Positions 29,976 to 38,866 of a stretch of DNA of 64,000 nt are shown in pieces; the stretch's first letter is position 1; the number at the start of each line of letters is the position of its first letter. Both the position numbers and the translations under genes were made by a program. Below the pieces are notes generated by a model. That model was not told where the DNA came from and did no database searches. It saw only the letters and a list, made by a program, of their open reading frames with translations. This DNA comes from Streptomyces sp. Z26 (GTDB lineage Bacteria; Actinomycetota; Actinomycetes; Streptomycetales; Streptomycetaceae). Location: NCBI RefSeq assembly GCF_003665095.1, contig NZ_RCHV01000002.1, positions 806,001-870,000 of the forward strand, written 5' to 3'.

Positions 29976-31630
29976 GCGCCGCCGTCCCGTCGCGGGGACG
30001 GCGCGTCCGCCGCCGCGTGCCCGGCGGCACGGTGGCCGCCACGGGGCGCCGTGACGGCGACCACCGCCATGTCGTCGTGCGGTTCGGCTCCGGCCCACTG
30101 CCCGGCGAGCATCTGGACGCGCTCGACGACGGCCTCGGCGGGCAGGCCCGCGCACTCGCCGAGCGCGCGCCGGAGGCGTTCCTCGCCGTACATCTCGCCG
30201 CCCAGTGGCCCGCCCCTGGCGTCGGTGATGCCGTCGGTGTAGAGCAGGCACGTTTCACCGGGGGCCAGCGTGACGTGGGCGGTGCGCGCGGTCACCTCGG
30301 GCAGTACGCCGATGAGGGAGCCCCGCGTGTCGGCCTCCTCCACGGTCCCGTCGCGCCGCACGATCAGCGGCGGCGCGTGTCCGGCGGCGGTGAGCCGGAG
30401 CCGTACGCCCTCGGGCGTACGCCGCGCGGAGGCCAGGACGAGCGTGGCGAAACGGGTGCTGTCCCCGGTGAGCAGGGCGTTGTTCAGCAGGTGCAGCACG
30501 CGCACGTGGTCGTCCGCGAGGGGGCGCAGCGCGTGCAGGGTGTTGCGGATCTTGCCGGTGAGGACCGCGGCCTCCAGCCCCTTGCCGCAGACGTCCCCCA
30601 GCACCGCGAACGTGTCGCTCCCGGCGCCGTCGCCGGGGTGGACGTCGTAGAAGTCGCCGCCCACCCGTTCGGTGTCCGCGCTGGGGCGGTAGCCGCCCGC
30701 GAAACCGACGCCGGCGACGTCCGTCAGGCGCGGCGGCAGCAGCTCCCGCATCAGGGTGTCGGAGATCGAGTTCTGCTCCGCGTACAGCCGGGCGGCGGAC
30801 ATGGCCGAGCCCGCGCGCGCGGCGAAGAGACCGGCCAGGTGCTCCTCGGACTCGGTGAAGGCGGCCGGTTCGGCGTGGCGCAGCAGCACCAGGGCGCCGC
30901 CGGGCACGCCGTGGCCCGGGAGCGGGACGATCACGACGGAGCCCACGGTCCCGAAGCCCTCGGGCGGCAGCCACGGGGGCAGCGTCGCCGGGTCGATCCA
31001 GCGGGACGGTACGGGCGGGAACCCCGTGAGGGCCTCGGACAGGCCCGGCACCCCGTGGAGTCGACTCGCCCGCAGGGTACGGGCGGTCGGCTCGCCGCCG
31101 TCGCTGGAGATGACGGGGAGGCTGCGGCGGGCGGAGGGGGCGATCACGACGGCGGCGTCGGCCAGGTGCTCGACGGCGAGGCGCGCGGTGACGCCCATGC
31201 AGCGTTCCAGGTTGAGCGAGGCCAGCAGCCGACTGGACGCCTCGGTCAGGAACCGCGTACGGCTCCGCTCCGTGTCCAGTTCGTCGACCGCCGTACGCAG
31301 CGCGGTCTCGTCCACCAGCCACCACGCCGCGCGGCCCGCCGACAGCGTGCTCGGGTGGGCGGCGAAGGAGCGCCCGTCGAGCGGCCCACCGGAAGGACGC
31401 CGTTCCGGGTCCGCGAGCGCGTCGGCCAGCCACCGCGGCGCCGCCAGCCGCTCGCCGTGGCGCGCGCCCGGGAGCAGCGCGGCGGCGGCGCCGTTGAGCC
31501 GCACCGGGAGCCCGGCCGCGTCGACCACGACCACCGGGTACGGGGCGGCCTCGGCGGCCGGGCCCAGTACGGCTTCGGCGGCCGGGTCCAGCACGGCCTC
31601 CGTCACGGGACGGACCGGGGAATCTGTCAC
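29972..31630 (-). CDS. SpoIIE-type PP2C phosphatase with PAS- and GAF-like sensor domains
   Basis: A 552-residue phosphatase of the RsbU/RsbP class that dephosphorylates STAS anti-anti-sigma factors. Residues about 28-110 resemble a short PAS domain (PYPVVVVDAAGLPVRLN). Residues about 120-310 form a GAF domain (FLTEASSRLLASLNLERCM). The SpoIIE domain (about 330-540) has ADTERVGGDFYDV, VLGDVCGKGLEAAVLTG, GHAPPLIV, YTDGITDARG and HDDMAVVAV, so the metal-binding aspartates are intact. The GTG at 31630 is the likely start. First gene of the cassette, overlapping the cobalamin sensor gene. Confidence 0.92.
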   Translation of the reverse strand: MTDSPVRPVTEAVLDPAAEAVLGPAAEAAPYPVVVVDAAGLPVRLNGAAAALLPGARHGERLAAPRWLADALADPERRPSGGPLDGRSFAAHPSTLSAGRAAWWLVDETALRTAVDELDTERSRTRFLTEASSRLLASLNLERCMGVTARLAVEHLADAAVVIAPSARRSLPVISSDGGEPTARTLRASRLHGVPGLSEALTGFPPVPSRWIDPATLPPWLPPEGFGTVGSVVIVPLPGHGVPGGALVLLRHAEPAAFTESEEHLAGLFAARAGSAMSAARLYAEQNSISDTLMRELLPPRLTDVAGVGFAGGYRPSADTERVGGDFYDVHPGDGAGSDTFAVLGDVCGKGLEAAVLTGKIRNTLHALRPLADDHVRVLHLLNNALLTGDSTRFATLVLASARRTPEGVRLRLTAAGHAPPLIVRRDGTVEEADTRGSLIGVLPEVTARTAHVTLAPGETCLLYTDGITDARGGPLGGEMYGEERLRRALGECAGLPAEAVVERVQMLAGQWAGAEPHDDMAVVAVTAPRGGHRAAGHAAADAPSPRRDGGA

Positions 31631-31937
31631 GATCGCGGCTCCGCTTGCGCGCGGACCCTCCCACCTCACTGCACGAAGATCGGTCACGGGCCCCGGAGCG
31701 GCGAAGGGCCACCTCTCCCGGGGCACTGGCGTCGTACGCGGCCAAGGCCACTCTCCACCACAGGGCACACCCCGGACGCGCCGGGTTCCCCTGTTCGGCC
31801 CGTCCAATCCCACTCCCGGGCGGGCGTTTCCCGCCGCCCCGGCGCACCGTCCCGGTACGCCCCGCGTGGGGCCGCGCCCGTACGGGACCGGGCCCCCGTA
31901 CGGACCCGGCGGCCCGTACGGGACTACGGCACGGCTG
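31631..31937. other. Intergenic region downstream of rluB with three 18-bp-spaced palindromes
   Basis: 307 bp between the rluB stop and the start of the SpoIIE gene. CCCGTACGGG (31877-31886), CCCGTACGGA (31895-31904) and CCCGTACGGG (31913-31922) recur at an exact 18-bp spacing just downstream of rluB. They can fold into several hairpins and may end transcription of the scp/rluB operon. Promoter elements for the SpoIIE gene are not obvious. Confidence 0.5.
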
Positions 31938-33350
31938 TCAGAGACCGACCTCGTGCATCAGCATGCCGACCTCGGTGTTGGTCATCCGGCGCAGCCAGCC
32001 CGACTTCTGGTCCCCCAGCGGGATCGGCCCGAAGCGCGTCCGCACCAGCCGGTCCACCGGGAAGCCCGCCTCGGCGAGCATGCGGCGGACGATGTGGCGA
32101 CGGCCCTCGTGGAGGGCGACCTCGACCAGGTAGTTCTTGCCGGTGTTCTCGACGACCTTGAAGCTGTCGGCGCGGGCGTACCCGTCCTCCAGCCGGATGC
32201 CGTCCTTCAGCTGCTTGCCGAGGTCGCGCGGGATCGGGCCCTGGATCGCGGCGAGGTACGTCTTCACCACGCCGTACCGCGGGTGGGTGAGACGGTGCGC
32301 CAGCTCGCCGTGGTTGGTGAGCAGGATGATGCCCTCGGTCTCGGTGTCGAGGCGGCCGACGTGGAACAGGCGGGTCTCCCTGTTCTGCACGTAGTCCCCG
32401 AGGCACTGGCGGCCGTCCGGGTCCTCCATCGCGGAGACGACCCCGGCGGGCTTGTTGAGCGCGAAGAAGAGGTACGACTGGGTGGCGATCGTCAGCCCGT
32501 CGACCTTGATGTCGTCCTTCGCCGGGTCGACGCGCATGCCCTGCTCGCGCACGATCTCGCCGTTCACCTCGACCCGCGCCTGCGCGATCAGGTCCTCGCA
32601 GGAACGGCGCGAGCCCATGCCCGCGCGGGCGAGGACCTTCTGGAGGCGCTCGCCCTCCTCCTCCCCGAACGTCTTGGGCAGCTTCAGCGCGGGCTTGCTG
32701 TGCCGCTCGCGGTTGCGCTCCTCGATCTGCGCCTCGTACTCGCGGGGACGCGCGGGCGCCGACGCCCGACGGGCGCGCGCCTTCGGGGCACCGCTGCCGG
32801 TGACCGTACGGGGGCCGCCCGTACGCGCGCCGCCCGCCTTGCCGCCGGACGCGCCGGGACCGGACGGCTTGCCCGAACCCGGCCTGCCCGCGCCCGCCTT
32901 GGGGCCGCCGGGCTTGGCGCCCGCCCGGGGGCCGGTCTTCGGGCCCGGCTTCTGCCCGGCCTTGGCACCGGTCCTCGCGCCGGGCTTGCCGCCGGGCTTC
33001 CCGCCGCCGCTGCCGGAGCCCGTACGGGAGCCCGCACGCGAGCCCGCGCCGGACCCGGACCGGCCGCCCGACCCGCGGTCCGCGGAGTCCCCCGGGCCGT
33101 CGGTGTCGCGGAAGCCGCCCGTACGCCCGGAGCCCGCGCCCTGCCCGCCCGTCGGCCTGCCGCCGCCGGGGCGCGCCGTGGGGCGCCCGCTCTTCTCGTG
33201 GCGCCGCTCCTCCGGCCGTGGCCGCCCGGTACCGGCGCGCTTGCCGCCGTCGCTCCCCCGGGACGCGCCGCCGCGCGCACCCTGCCTGCCTCCGCCCCTG
33301 CTGTCTCGATTGCCGCCGGATTTACCGGTGTTGTCGCCGCTGCTTCGCAT
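31938..33350 (-). CDS. rluB: rRNA pseudouridine synthase (RluB/RsuA family) with long basic extension
   Basis: Isomerises uridine in ribosomal RNA. The 470-residue protein has a 232-residue low-complexity N-terminal extension rich in Gly, Lys, Arg and Pro, then an S4 domain (RLQKVLARAGMGSRRSCEDLI), then the catalytic domain with HVGRLDTETEG (catalytic Asp about 335), the motif LNKPAGVVSA, and a C-terminal LHEGRRHIVRRML. The extension is disordered and positively charged and may bind RNA. The ATG at 33350 shares its A with the TGA of scpB (TGATG), so it is translationally coupled. The scpA-scpB-rluB order is common in actinobacteria and firmicutes. Confidence 0.93.
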   Translation of the reverse strand: MRSSGDNTGKSGGNRDSRGGGRQGARGGASRGSDGGKRAGTGRPRPEERRHEKSGRPTARPGGGRPTGGQGAGSGRTGGFRDTDGPGDSADRGSGGRSGSGAGSRAGSRTGSGSGGGKPGGKPGARTGAKAGQKPGPKTGPRAGAKPGGPKAGAGRPGSGKPSGPGASGGKAGGARTGGPRTVTGSGAPKARARRASAPARPREYEAQIEERNRERHSKPALKLPKTFGEEEGERLQKVLARAGMGSRRSCEDLIAQARVEVNGEIVREQGMRVDPAKDDIKVDGLTIATQSYLFFALNKPAGVVSAMEDPDGRQCLGDYVQNRETRLFHVGRLDTETEGIILLTNHGELAHRLTHPRYGVVKTYLAAIQGPIPRDLGKQLKDGIRLEDGYARADSFKVVENTGKNYLVEVALHEGRRHIVRRMLAEAGFPVDRLVRTRFGPIPLGDQKSGWLRRMTNTEVGMLMHEVGL

Positions 33351-34114
33351 CAATGGTCCGTCGTCTGGGGGTCGCCGCTGTCGTCTACGTCGAACGACGG
33401 CATTCCCTCCTGCGTGTCCGCCTCCACCGCGTCCGCCTCGGGGAGGAAGGGCGCGAGTTCGGGGAGTTCGTCCAGGCCGCGCAGGCCCATCCGTTCCAGG
33501 AAGTAGTTCGTCGTCCGGTACAGGATCGCACCTGATTCGGGTTCCGCGCCCGCCTCCTCCACCAGACCCCGCTGGAGGAGGGTGCGCATGACGCCGTCGC
33601 AGTTCACCCCGCGTACGGCCGAGACCCGGGAACGGCTCACCGGCTGCCGGTACGCGACGACCGCCAGCGTCTCCAACGCGGCCTGCGTGAGGCGGGCCTG
33701 CTGGCCGTCCAGGACGAAGCGTTCGACGGCTGCGGCGTACGCGGGCCGCGTGTAGAAGCGCCAACCGCCCGCGATCAGGCGCAGGTCGAAGCCGCGCCGC
33801 TGGCGCGCGTACTCGTCGGACAGCTCGCGCAGCGCGTCCGCTACCGCCCGCCGGGGCCGCTCCAGCACCTTGGCGAGGTGCTCCTCGGTGACCGGCTCGT
33901 CGACGACCATGAGGACGGCCTCCAGGGCCGGGCGCAGGTCGAGGGCGGCGACGCCGTGCGGGTCGTCGCCGGGCGCAGCGGAGTCCGCCCCGGGTACGGT
34001 CTCCGGCGCCGGTGGTGACGCCGGGTGCGGTACGGCCCGTGCCGGCGTCTCCGGGGCCGCTTCCCGTTCCGCTTCCCCGGTCGCCTCCGGCGCGGCGTAC
34101 GACTCTTCGCTCAC
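33350..34114 (-). CDS. scpB: Segregation and condensation protein B
   Basis: The kleisin-partner winged-helix subunit of the SMC condensin complex; 254 residues. After a 55-residue acidic/proline N-terminus come two winged-helix domains ([89 protein letters not shown]), the characteristic ScpB core. The GTG at 34114 overlaps the scpA stop (GTGA), and its own stop overlaps the rluB start. Confidence 0.95.
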   Translation of the reverse strand: MSEESYAAPEATGEAEREAAPETPARAVPHPASPPAPETVPGADSAAPGDDPHGVAALDLRPALEAVLMVVDEPVTEEHLAKVLERPRRAVADALRELSDEYARQRRGFDLRLIAGGWRFYTRPAYAAAVERFVLDGQQARLTQAALETLAVVAYRQPVSRSRVSAVRGVNCDGVMRTLLQRGLVEEAGAEPESGAILYRTTNYFLERMGLRGLDELPELAPFLPEADAVEADTQEGMPSFDVDDSGDPQTTDH

Positions 34115-35229
34115 GGTGCCTCCTCCGCTTCGGTCTCCCGCCGCCCGGCGGGGGCCGCCGACTCCTGGTCGAACTCGTCCGTCACCACCGGCCGCGCCAC
34201 TTCCCCGCCGCTCCAGCGGACGGTCAGCGGGCCCAGCGGCTCGTCCTGGTCGAGACCCACCACCCGCTCCCGGTACAGCTCCAGCAGCGCCAGGAAGCGT
34301 GCCACGACGGTGAGCGGGTCGGGGGCGTCCTCGACCAGCTGCTCGAAGCTCGCCTCGCCCAGCTCCCGCAGCCGGGACACCACGACCTCGGCCTGTTCCC
34401 GCACGCTGACGAGCGGCGCGTGGATGTGGTCCACGTACACCTGCGGCTTCGGGCGCGGCTGCATCGCCTTCACCGCCAGCCGCGCGAACCCCTCGGGCCC
34501 GATGCGCAGGGCCACCTCGGGGAGCAGCTCGGCGTGGTGCGGTTCCAGGCCGACCGTACGGGGGTGACGGCTGGCCTCGGCGGTGAGCCGGGCGGCGAAG
34601 ATGTCGGCGATCTCCTTGTACGCGCGGTACTGGAGCAGCCGGGCGAACAGCAGGTCCCGCGCCTCCAGCAGCGCGAGGTCCGCCTCGTCCTCGATCTCGG
34701 CGGCGGGCAGCAGCCGCGCCGCCTTGAGGTCGAGCAGGGTCGCCGCGACGACCAGGAACTCGGTGGTCTGGTCGAGGTCCCAGTCGGGGCCCATCGCCCG
34801 GATGTGGACCATGAACTCGTCCGTGACCCGGGACAGCGCGACCTCGGTGACGTCGAGCTTGTGCTTGGAGATGAGCTGGAGGAGGAGGTCGAAGGGGCCC
34901 TCGAAGTTGTCGAGCACGACCTTGAACCGGCCGTCGTCGGGGGCGGGTCGGTCGACGGCCGCTTCCGGCTCGGGCACGGGTGACGGCCCCGGCTCCGGCG
35001 CCGACTCCGGCTCCGGCTCCGTACGGAGTTCGGGCTCGGGCTCCGGCTCCGGCTCGGGTTCCGGCTCCGGCGCTTCCGGCTCAGGTACGGGGGCCACCTC
35101 CGGCCCCGGCGCCGGTACGGGTTCCCGCTCCGGCTCCCCCGTACCGACCGGCCCGCCCGTCCCCGGGCCACGGCCCAGGGGCCGACGCGCGGAGCGGGGC
35201 GGAGGGGCGTTGTCGTCAGATGTCGGCAT
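34111..35229 (-). CDS. scpA: Segregation and condensation protein A (kleisin)
   Basis: The kleisin that bridges the SMC heads in bacterial condensin; 372 residues. The conserved N-terminal domain starts around residue 100 ([26 protein letters not shown]) and includes [19 protein letters not shown]; the C-terminal winged helix ends in [11 protein letters not shown]. The first 95 residues are an unusual acidic linker with a Pro-Glu dipeptide repeat (residues about 45-80), encoded by a CTCCGG-type hexamer repeat near 34990-35090. The ATG is at 35229. It overlaps scpB by 4 nt. Confidence 0.95.
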   Translation of the reverse strand: MPTSDDNAPPPRSARRPLGRGPGTGGPVGTGEPEREPVPAPGPEVAPVPEPEAPEPEPEPEPEPEPELRTEPEPESAPEPGPSPVPEPEAAVDRPAPDDGRFKVVLDNFEGPFDLLLQLISKHKLDVTEVALSRVTDEFMVHIRAMGPDWDLDQTTEFLVVAATLLDLKAARLLPAAEIEDEADLALLEARDLLFARLLQYRAYKEIADIFAARLTAEASRHPRTVGLEPHHAELLPEVALRIGPEGFARLAVKAMQPRPKPQVYVDHIHAPLVSVREQAEVVVSRLRELGEASFEQLVEDAPDPLTVVARFLALLELYRERVVGLDQDEPLGPLTVRWSGGEVARPVVTDEFDQESAAPAGRRETEAEEAP

Positions 35230-35324
35230 CGCGGGGCAGCGTACTGGTCCGGACGCCCGACGGACGTCCGGGATCACCCCACCGGACGCCTGCGATTTTC
35301 CGCGGGTACGTGCCGCTCAGCGGC

Positions 35325-36041
35325 TCAACGGCCCCGGAGGCGGCGTACGAGGATGCTCGCGTCGCCCCGCGACTCCAGGTCCGCGAGGACCACGGCGACG
35401 GCCTCCCGGACGATGCGGCCGCGGTCCACCGCGAGGCCGTGCTCGCCGCGCAGGACGAGCCGCGCGTGTTCGAGGTCCATCAGTTCCTCGGCCGACACGT
35501 ACACGGTGATCTTCTCGTCGTGCCGCTCGCGCCCGCTGGGCCGCCGGTTCGCGCCACGGCCTCGGCGGCCCGAAGCGCCCGTGTCCTGGCGGCTCTTGGC
35601 CTCGCCGCGGCTCTGCCCGCCGGAGGCGGTCGCCGTCTGCGCCGCCGCCGGGCGAGTCGCCGTACGGACGCCGTCGGGCTGGTCGCCGCCCGCGTACTGC
35701 GCCGTGCCCGGCCCGTCCGCCGCGCCCTGGCCGCCGTGCGCGTCGCGGCCGTCGGGCTCCGCCGTACCGCGTACGGTGCCGGGCGCCTGCTGCTCGCGCC
35801 CCTTGTGCTCCCCGGAGCCGGTGCCCGCCGGGCCCTTGGCCGGGGTGCTGGCGGCGGCGGACGGCGTGCCGTTCGCGCCCGCCGTGGCGTGCTCGCCGGA
35901 GCGGCCCGTGCGCTCCTGCTCGGGCTCGCCCGCGGGCGAGGGCACGCGGGGTTCGCCCTGGGACTGCTGCGGGGCTGCCGACGGCTGGACCGCGGAGCCC
36001 CCCGTCGTACGGAAGAGTTCATCGGCTGCCGGGAGACTCAC
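35325..36041 (-). CDS. Hypothetical protein with C-terminal ribbon-helix-helix-like domain
   Basis: A 238-residue protein. About 160 residues are disordered and rich in Gly, Ala, Gln and Thr. The last 65 fold plausibly as a ribbon-helix-helix: strand EKITVYVS, helix AEELMDLEHARLVL, and a second helix after the turn DRGRIVREAVAVVLADLE. RHH proteins bind DNA as dimers, and plasmid ParA systems often use RHH partners (ParG, omega). The GTG at 36041 overlaps the stop of the ParA-like gene (GTGA), strongly suggesting the two products work together. Confidence 0.75.
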   Translation of the reverse strand: MSLPAADELFRTTGGSAVQPSAAPQQSQGEPRVPSPAGEPEQERTGRSGEHATAGANGTPSAAASTPAKGPAGTGSGEHKGREQQAPGTVRGTAEPDGRDAHGGQGAADGPGTAQYAGGDQPDGVRTATRPAAAQTATASGGQSRGEAKSRQDTGASGRRGRGANRRPSGRERHDEKITVYVSAEELMDLEHARLVLRGEHGLAVDRGRIVREAVAVVLADLESRGDASILVRRLRGR

Positions 36042-37222
36042 TCGGCGTGGCACCGGGCGAGCACCTCCCTGGCCAGCTGTCGGTAGGCCGCCGCGCCGAC
36101 GGAGTTGGAGGCGTACGTCGTGATGGGCTCGCCCGCGACCGTGGTCTCCGGGAAGCGGACGGTGCGGCCGATGACCGTGTGGTAGACGTTCTCGTCGAAC
36201 GCCTCGACGACACGGGCCAGCACCTCGCGGCTGTGCACCGTGCGGGAGTCGTACATGGTGGCGAGGATGCCGTCCAACTCCAGCTCGGGGTTGAGCCGTT
36301 CCTGCACCTTCTCGATCGTCTCGGTGAGCAGCGCGACACCGCGCAGCGCGAAGAACTCGCACTCCAGCGGGACGATGACCTTGTGGGCGGCCGTCAGCGC
36401 GTTCACCGTCAGCAGGCCGAGCGACGGCTGGCAGTCGATGACGATGAAGTCGTAGTCGGGCAGCAGCGGCGCCAGGGCGCGCTGGAGCGTCGACTCGCGC
36501 GCGACCTCGCTGACGAGCTGCACCTCGGCGGCCGACAGGTCGATGTTGCTGGGGAGCAGGTCCATGCCCGCGATCGCCGTCTTCAGCAGCACCTCGTCGG
36601 GCGCCATCTGGCGCTCCATCAGGAGGTTGTAGACGGTGAGGTCCAGCTCCATCGGGTTGACGCCGAGGCCCACGGAGAGGGCGCCCTGCGGGTCGAAGTC
36701 GACGAGCAGCACGCGGCGGCCGTACTCGGCGAGTGCCGCGCCCAGGTTGATGGTCGAGGTCGTCTTACCGACCCCGCCCTTCTGGTTGCACATCGCGATG
36801 ATCTTCGCGGGGCCGTGCTCCGCGACGGGTCCCGGGATGGGGAAGTACGGCAGCGGGCGGCCGGTGGGGCCGATGCGCTCGCGGCGCTGCCGCGCCGCGT
36901 CGGGCGCGAGGGTGGCCGCGTACTCGGGGTCGGGCTCGTACTCGGCGTCGGGGTCGTAGAAGTGCCCCTGGGGTAGTTCGCCGTAGTTGGGGTCGTAGTC
37001 GGCGAGTCGGTTCGCGGACTGACCGTCCGCAGGGTCGCCGGCCATGGCGTTCACGTGGTGGCCGTCCATGCTCTGGTGGGCTGTCGTGCTCGGTGACGTG
37101 CTCTGACGGGAGGTGAAGGTGCGGACAGCGACGGAGCCGACAGCTTCGGGCCCCGCGGGGCCCTGGCCCCGTACCGGCGCTCCTGGTTGACCACCCCCGG
37201 GAGTAAATGTCGACTCATTCAC
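36038..37222 (-). CDS. ParA-family ATPase (orphan, scp-linked)
   Basis: A 394-residue Walker-type ATPase of the ParA/Soj family, which forms dynamic nucleoid-bound patterns. Residues 1-135 are a disordered extension. The deviant Walker A QKGGVGKTTSTINL begins near residue 147. VDFDPQGALSVGLG and DYDFIVIDCQPSLGLLTVNAL (Walker A' and B) follow. No ParB gene or parS-like site is nearby; the classical Streptomyces parAB is near oriC, so this is a paralogue. GTG 37222 has AAGGAGG 11 nt upstream. It heads a run of parA-like, RHH-like, scpA, scpB and rluB; only the RHH-scpA junction is not overlapping. Confidence 0.9.
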   Translation of the reverse strand: MNESTFTPGGGQPGAPVRGQGPAGPEAVGSVAVRTFTSRQSTSPSTTAHQSMDGHHVNAMAGDPADGQSANRLADYDPNYGELPQGHFYDPDAEYEPDPEYAATLAPDAARQRRERIGPTGRPLPYFPIPGPVAEHGPAKIIAMCNQKGGVGKTTSTINLGAALAEYGRRVLLVDFDPQGALSVGLGVNPMELDLTVYNLLMERQMAPDEVLLKTAIAGMDLLPSNIDLSAAEVQLVSEVARESTLQRALAPLLPDYDFIVIDCQPSLGLLTVNALTAAHKVIVPLECEFFALRGVALLTETIEKVQERLNPELELDGILATMYDSRTVHSREVLARVVEAFDENVYHTVIGRTVRFPETTVAGEPITTYASNSVGAAAYRQLAREVLARCHAE

Positions 37223-37294
37223 AAGTCGTCCTACCTCCTTGGCGACCAGGAAACATCCAGACAGGTCAGCGTTGCACTATGCCGACGTTTGGCG

Positions 37295-37324
37295 ACTCTA
37301 TGGCGTGTCGGTGGTTCGCAGCAA
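37295..37324 (-). promoter_or_regulatory. Candidate promoter for the parA-like / scp operon
   Basis: On the minus strand, TTGCTG (37324-37319) and TAGAGT (37300-37295) are separated by 18 nt, close to the vegetative Streptomyces promoter pattern (TTGAC-18-TAnnnT). They lie about 70 bp upstream of the parA-like GTG. Confidence 0.4.
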
Positions 37325-37486
37325 CACAATCCACCGGACGCGGCCCGATGTGTCGACAACGGAACACCCCGCTGTCAAGGTCGTAACGGGGGTGTCACCG
37401 GGGTTCGATGGGGGCGCGAATCGGCCAAGCGGTGACGTATCAGGCGAGTTGACTTGCGATTCCGCCGCCCGACCCCGCGCACGCCG

Positions 37487-37531
37487 ACGTCACCGTCCGC
37501 GCCTCGGACGTCAAGGCGCGGACGGTGACGT
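37487..37531. terminator. Terminator downstream of ald
   Basis: Perfect 17-bp stem ACGTCACCGTCCGCGCC / GGCGCGGACGGTGACGT with an 11-nt loop, about 75 bp past the ald stop codon and upstream of the parA-like promoter. It insulates ald from the parA/scp operon. Confidence 0.85.
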
Positions 37532-37604
37532 GATGTTGCCTACGTTGACGAGCGTCGGTGACGGGCGTACGGACGCCCCCACCGGGGCCCGCAAGGTCGA
37601 CTTG

Positions 37605-38720
37605 TCAGCCGATCAGCGTGCCCAACTCCCGTACGGGCAGCCCGTGCGCCTCACCGACGGGGCCGTAGACGACCTCGCCCTCGTGGGTGTTGAGGCCCTT
37701 CGCCAGCGTCGCGTCGCGGCGCAGCGCGTCGCGCCAGCCGCGGTTGGCCAGTTCCACGATGTACGGGAGCGTGGCGTTGGTGAGCGCGTACGTCGAGGTG
37801 TTGGGCACCGCGCCCGGCATGTTCGCGACGCAGTAGAAGACCGACTCGTGGACGGTGAAGGTCGGTTCGGCGTGCGTGGTCGGGCGCGAGTCCTCGAAGC
37901 AGCCGCCCTGGTCGATCGCGATGTCGACAAGCACACTTCCCGGCTTCATCCGGGACACCAGCTCGTTGGTGACGAGCTTCGGCGCCTTCGCGCCCGGGAT
38001 GAGGACGGCACCGACGACCAGGTCGGCCTGGAGCACGGCCTGTTCGAGGGCGTACGCGTTGGACGCGACCGTCTGCACGCGGGTACCGAAGATACGATCC
38101 GCCTCGCGCAGCTTGTTGACGTCCTTGTCGAGCAGCGTGACGTGGAAGCCCATGCCGACGGCGATCTGCGTCGCGTTCCAGCCCGAGACGCCGCCGCCGA
38201 TGATCACCGCGCGGCCCGCGCCCGTACCGGGCACGCCGCCCGGCAGGACGCCGCGGCCGCCCGCGGAGCGCATCAGGTGGTACGCGCCGACCTGCGGGGC
38301 GATCCGGCCCGCCACCTCGGACATGGGGGCGAGCAGCGGCAGCGCGCGGGAGGCGGTCTCGACCGTCTCGTACGCGATGGCCGTGGTGCCGGAGGAGAGC
38401 AGCGCGTCGGTGCACTCGCGGGAGGCGGCGAGGTGCAGGTACGTGAAGAGGGTCTGGTCCTTGCGCAGACGGTGGTACTCCTCCGCGATCGGCTCCTTGA
38501 CCTTCAGCAGCAGGTCGGCGGTGGCCCAGACCTCGTCGGCGGTGTCGTGGAGGAGGGCGCCCGCGCCGGTGAACTCCTCGTCCGGGATGGAGGAACCGAC
38601 CCCGGCGCCGCGCTGGACGTGCACCTCGTGCCCGTTGCGCACCAGCTCGTGCACCCCGGCGGGGGTGAGGGCGACGCGGAACTCGTTGTTCTTGACCTCG
38701 CTGGGGATGCCGACCTTCAC
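37605..38720 (-). CDS. ald: Alanine dehydrogenase
   Basis: Catalyses the reversible NAD-dependent oxidative deamination of alanine to pyruvate. 371 residues is the exact family length. MKVGIPSEVKNNEFRVALTPAG starts the enzyme; Lys74 in LLKVKEP, His96 in YLHLAAS, the NAD motif VIIGGGVSGWNATQIAVGMG and the catalytic Asp in VLVDIAIDQGGCFEDS are all present. The GTG at 38720 has AAGGA about 10 nt upstream; a GTG at 38729 would be too close to that site. It is a single gene with its own terminator and a comparatively AT-rich promoter region. Confidence 0.96.
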   Translation of the reverse strand: MKVGIPSEVKNNEFRVALTPAGVHELVRNGHEVHVQRGAGVGSSIPDEEFTGAGALLHDTADEVWATADLLLKVKEPIAEEYHRLRKDQTLFTYLHLAASRECTDALLSSGTTAIAYETVETASRALPLLAPMSEVAGRIAPQVGAYHLMRSAGGRGVLPGGVPGTGAGRAVIIGGGVSGWNATQIAVGMGFHVTLLDKDVNKLREADRIFGTRVQTVASNAYALEQAVLQADLVVGAVLIPGAKAPKLVTNELVSRMKPGSVLVDIAIDQGGCFEDSRPTTHAEPTFTVHESVFYCVANMPGAVPNTSTYALTNATLPYIVELANRGWRDALRRDATLAKGLNTHEGEVVYGPVGEAHGLPVRELGTLIG

Positions 38721-38838
38721 GTGGATCACGGTCCTTGACTGGGAGAGTGCGGTGGGAACCCGGCGCACCCCACCGCATCACCGTTCGTACGCCATGTGCG
38801 CATACGTCGGATGCCGTTGGACTGCACGCAGTGGGGCC

Positions 38839-38866
38839 AGTCTAATGAAGGAGTGCGACGTGTCTA
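38839..38866 (-). promoter_or_regulatory. Candidate ald promoter
   Basis: On the minus strand, TAGACA (38866-38861) and TAGACT (38844-38839) are separated by 16 nt, resembling -35 and -10 elements. Farther upstream, in an unusually AT-rich stretch (38868-38915), two AAGAAA copies stand 20 bp apart, a spacing suited to an Lrp/AsnC-type regulator; this is inference. Confidence 0.35.

Larger units (their letters stand above)
37223..37604. other. Intergenic region between ald and the parA-like gene
   Basis: 382 bp with no gene. It contains the ald terminator and the candidate parA-like promoter listed separately, plus a roughly 100-bp stretch of lower GC content around 37240-37330. I see no parS-like palindrome. 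Confidence 0.5.

Noticed and set aside
37223..37604. parS-like site near the ParA-like gene
   Set aside because: No TGTTTCACGTGAAACA-like palindrome is present, in line with an orphan ParA.
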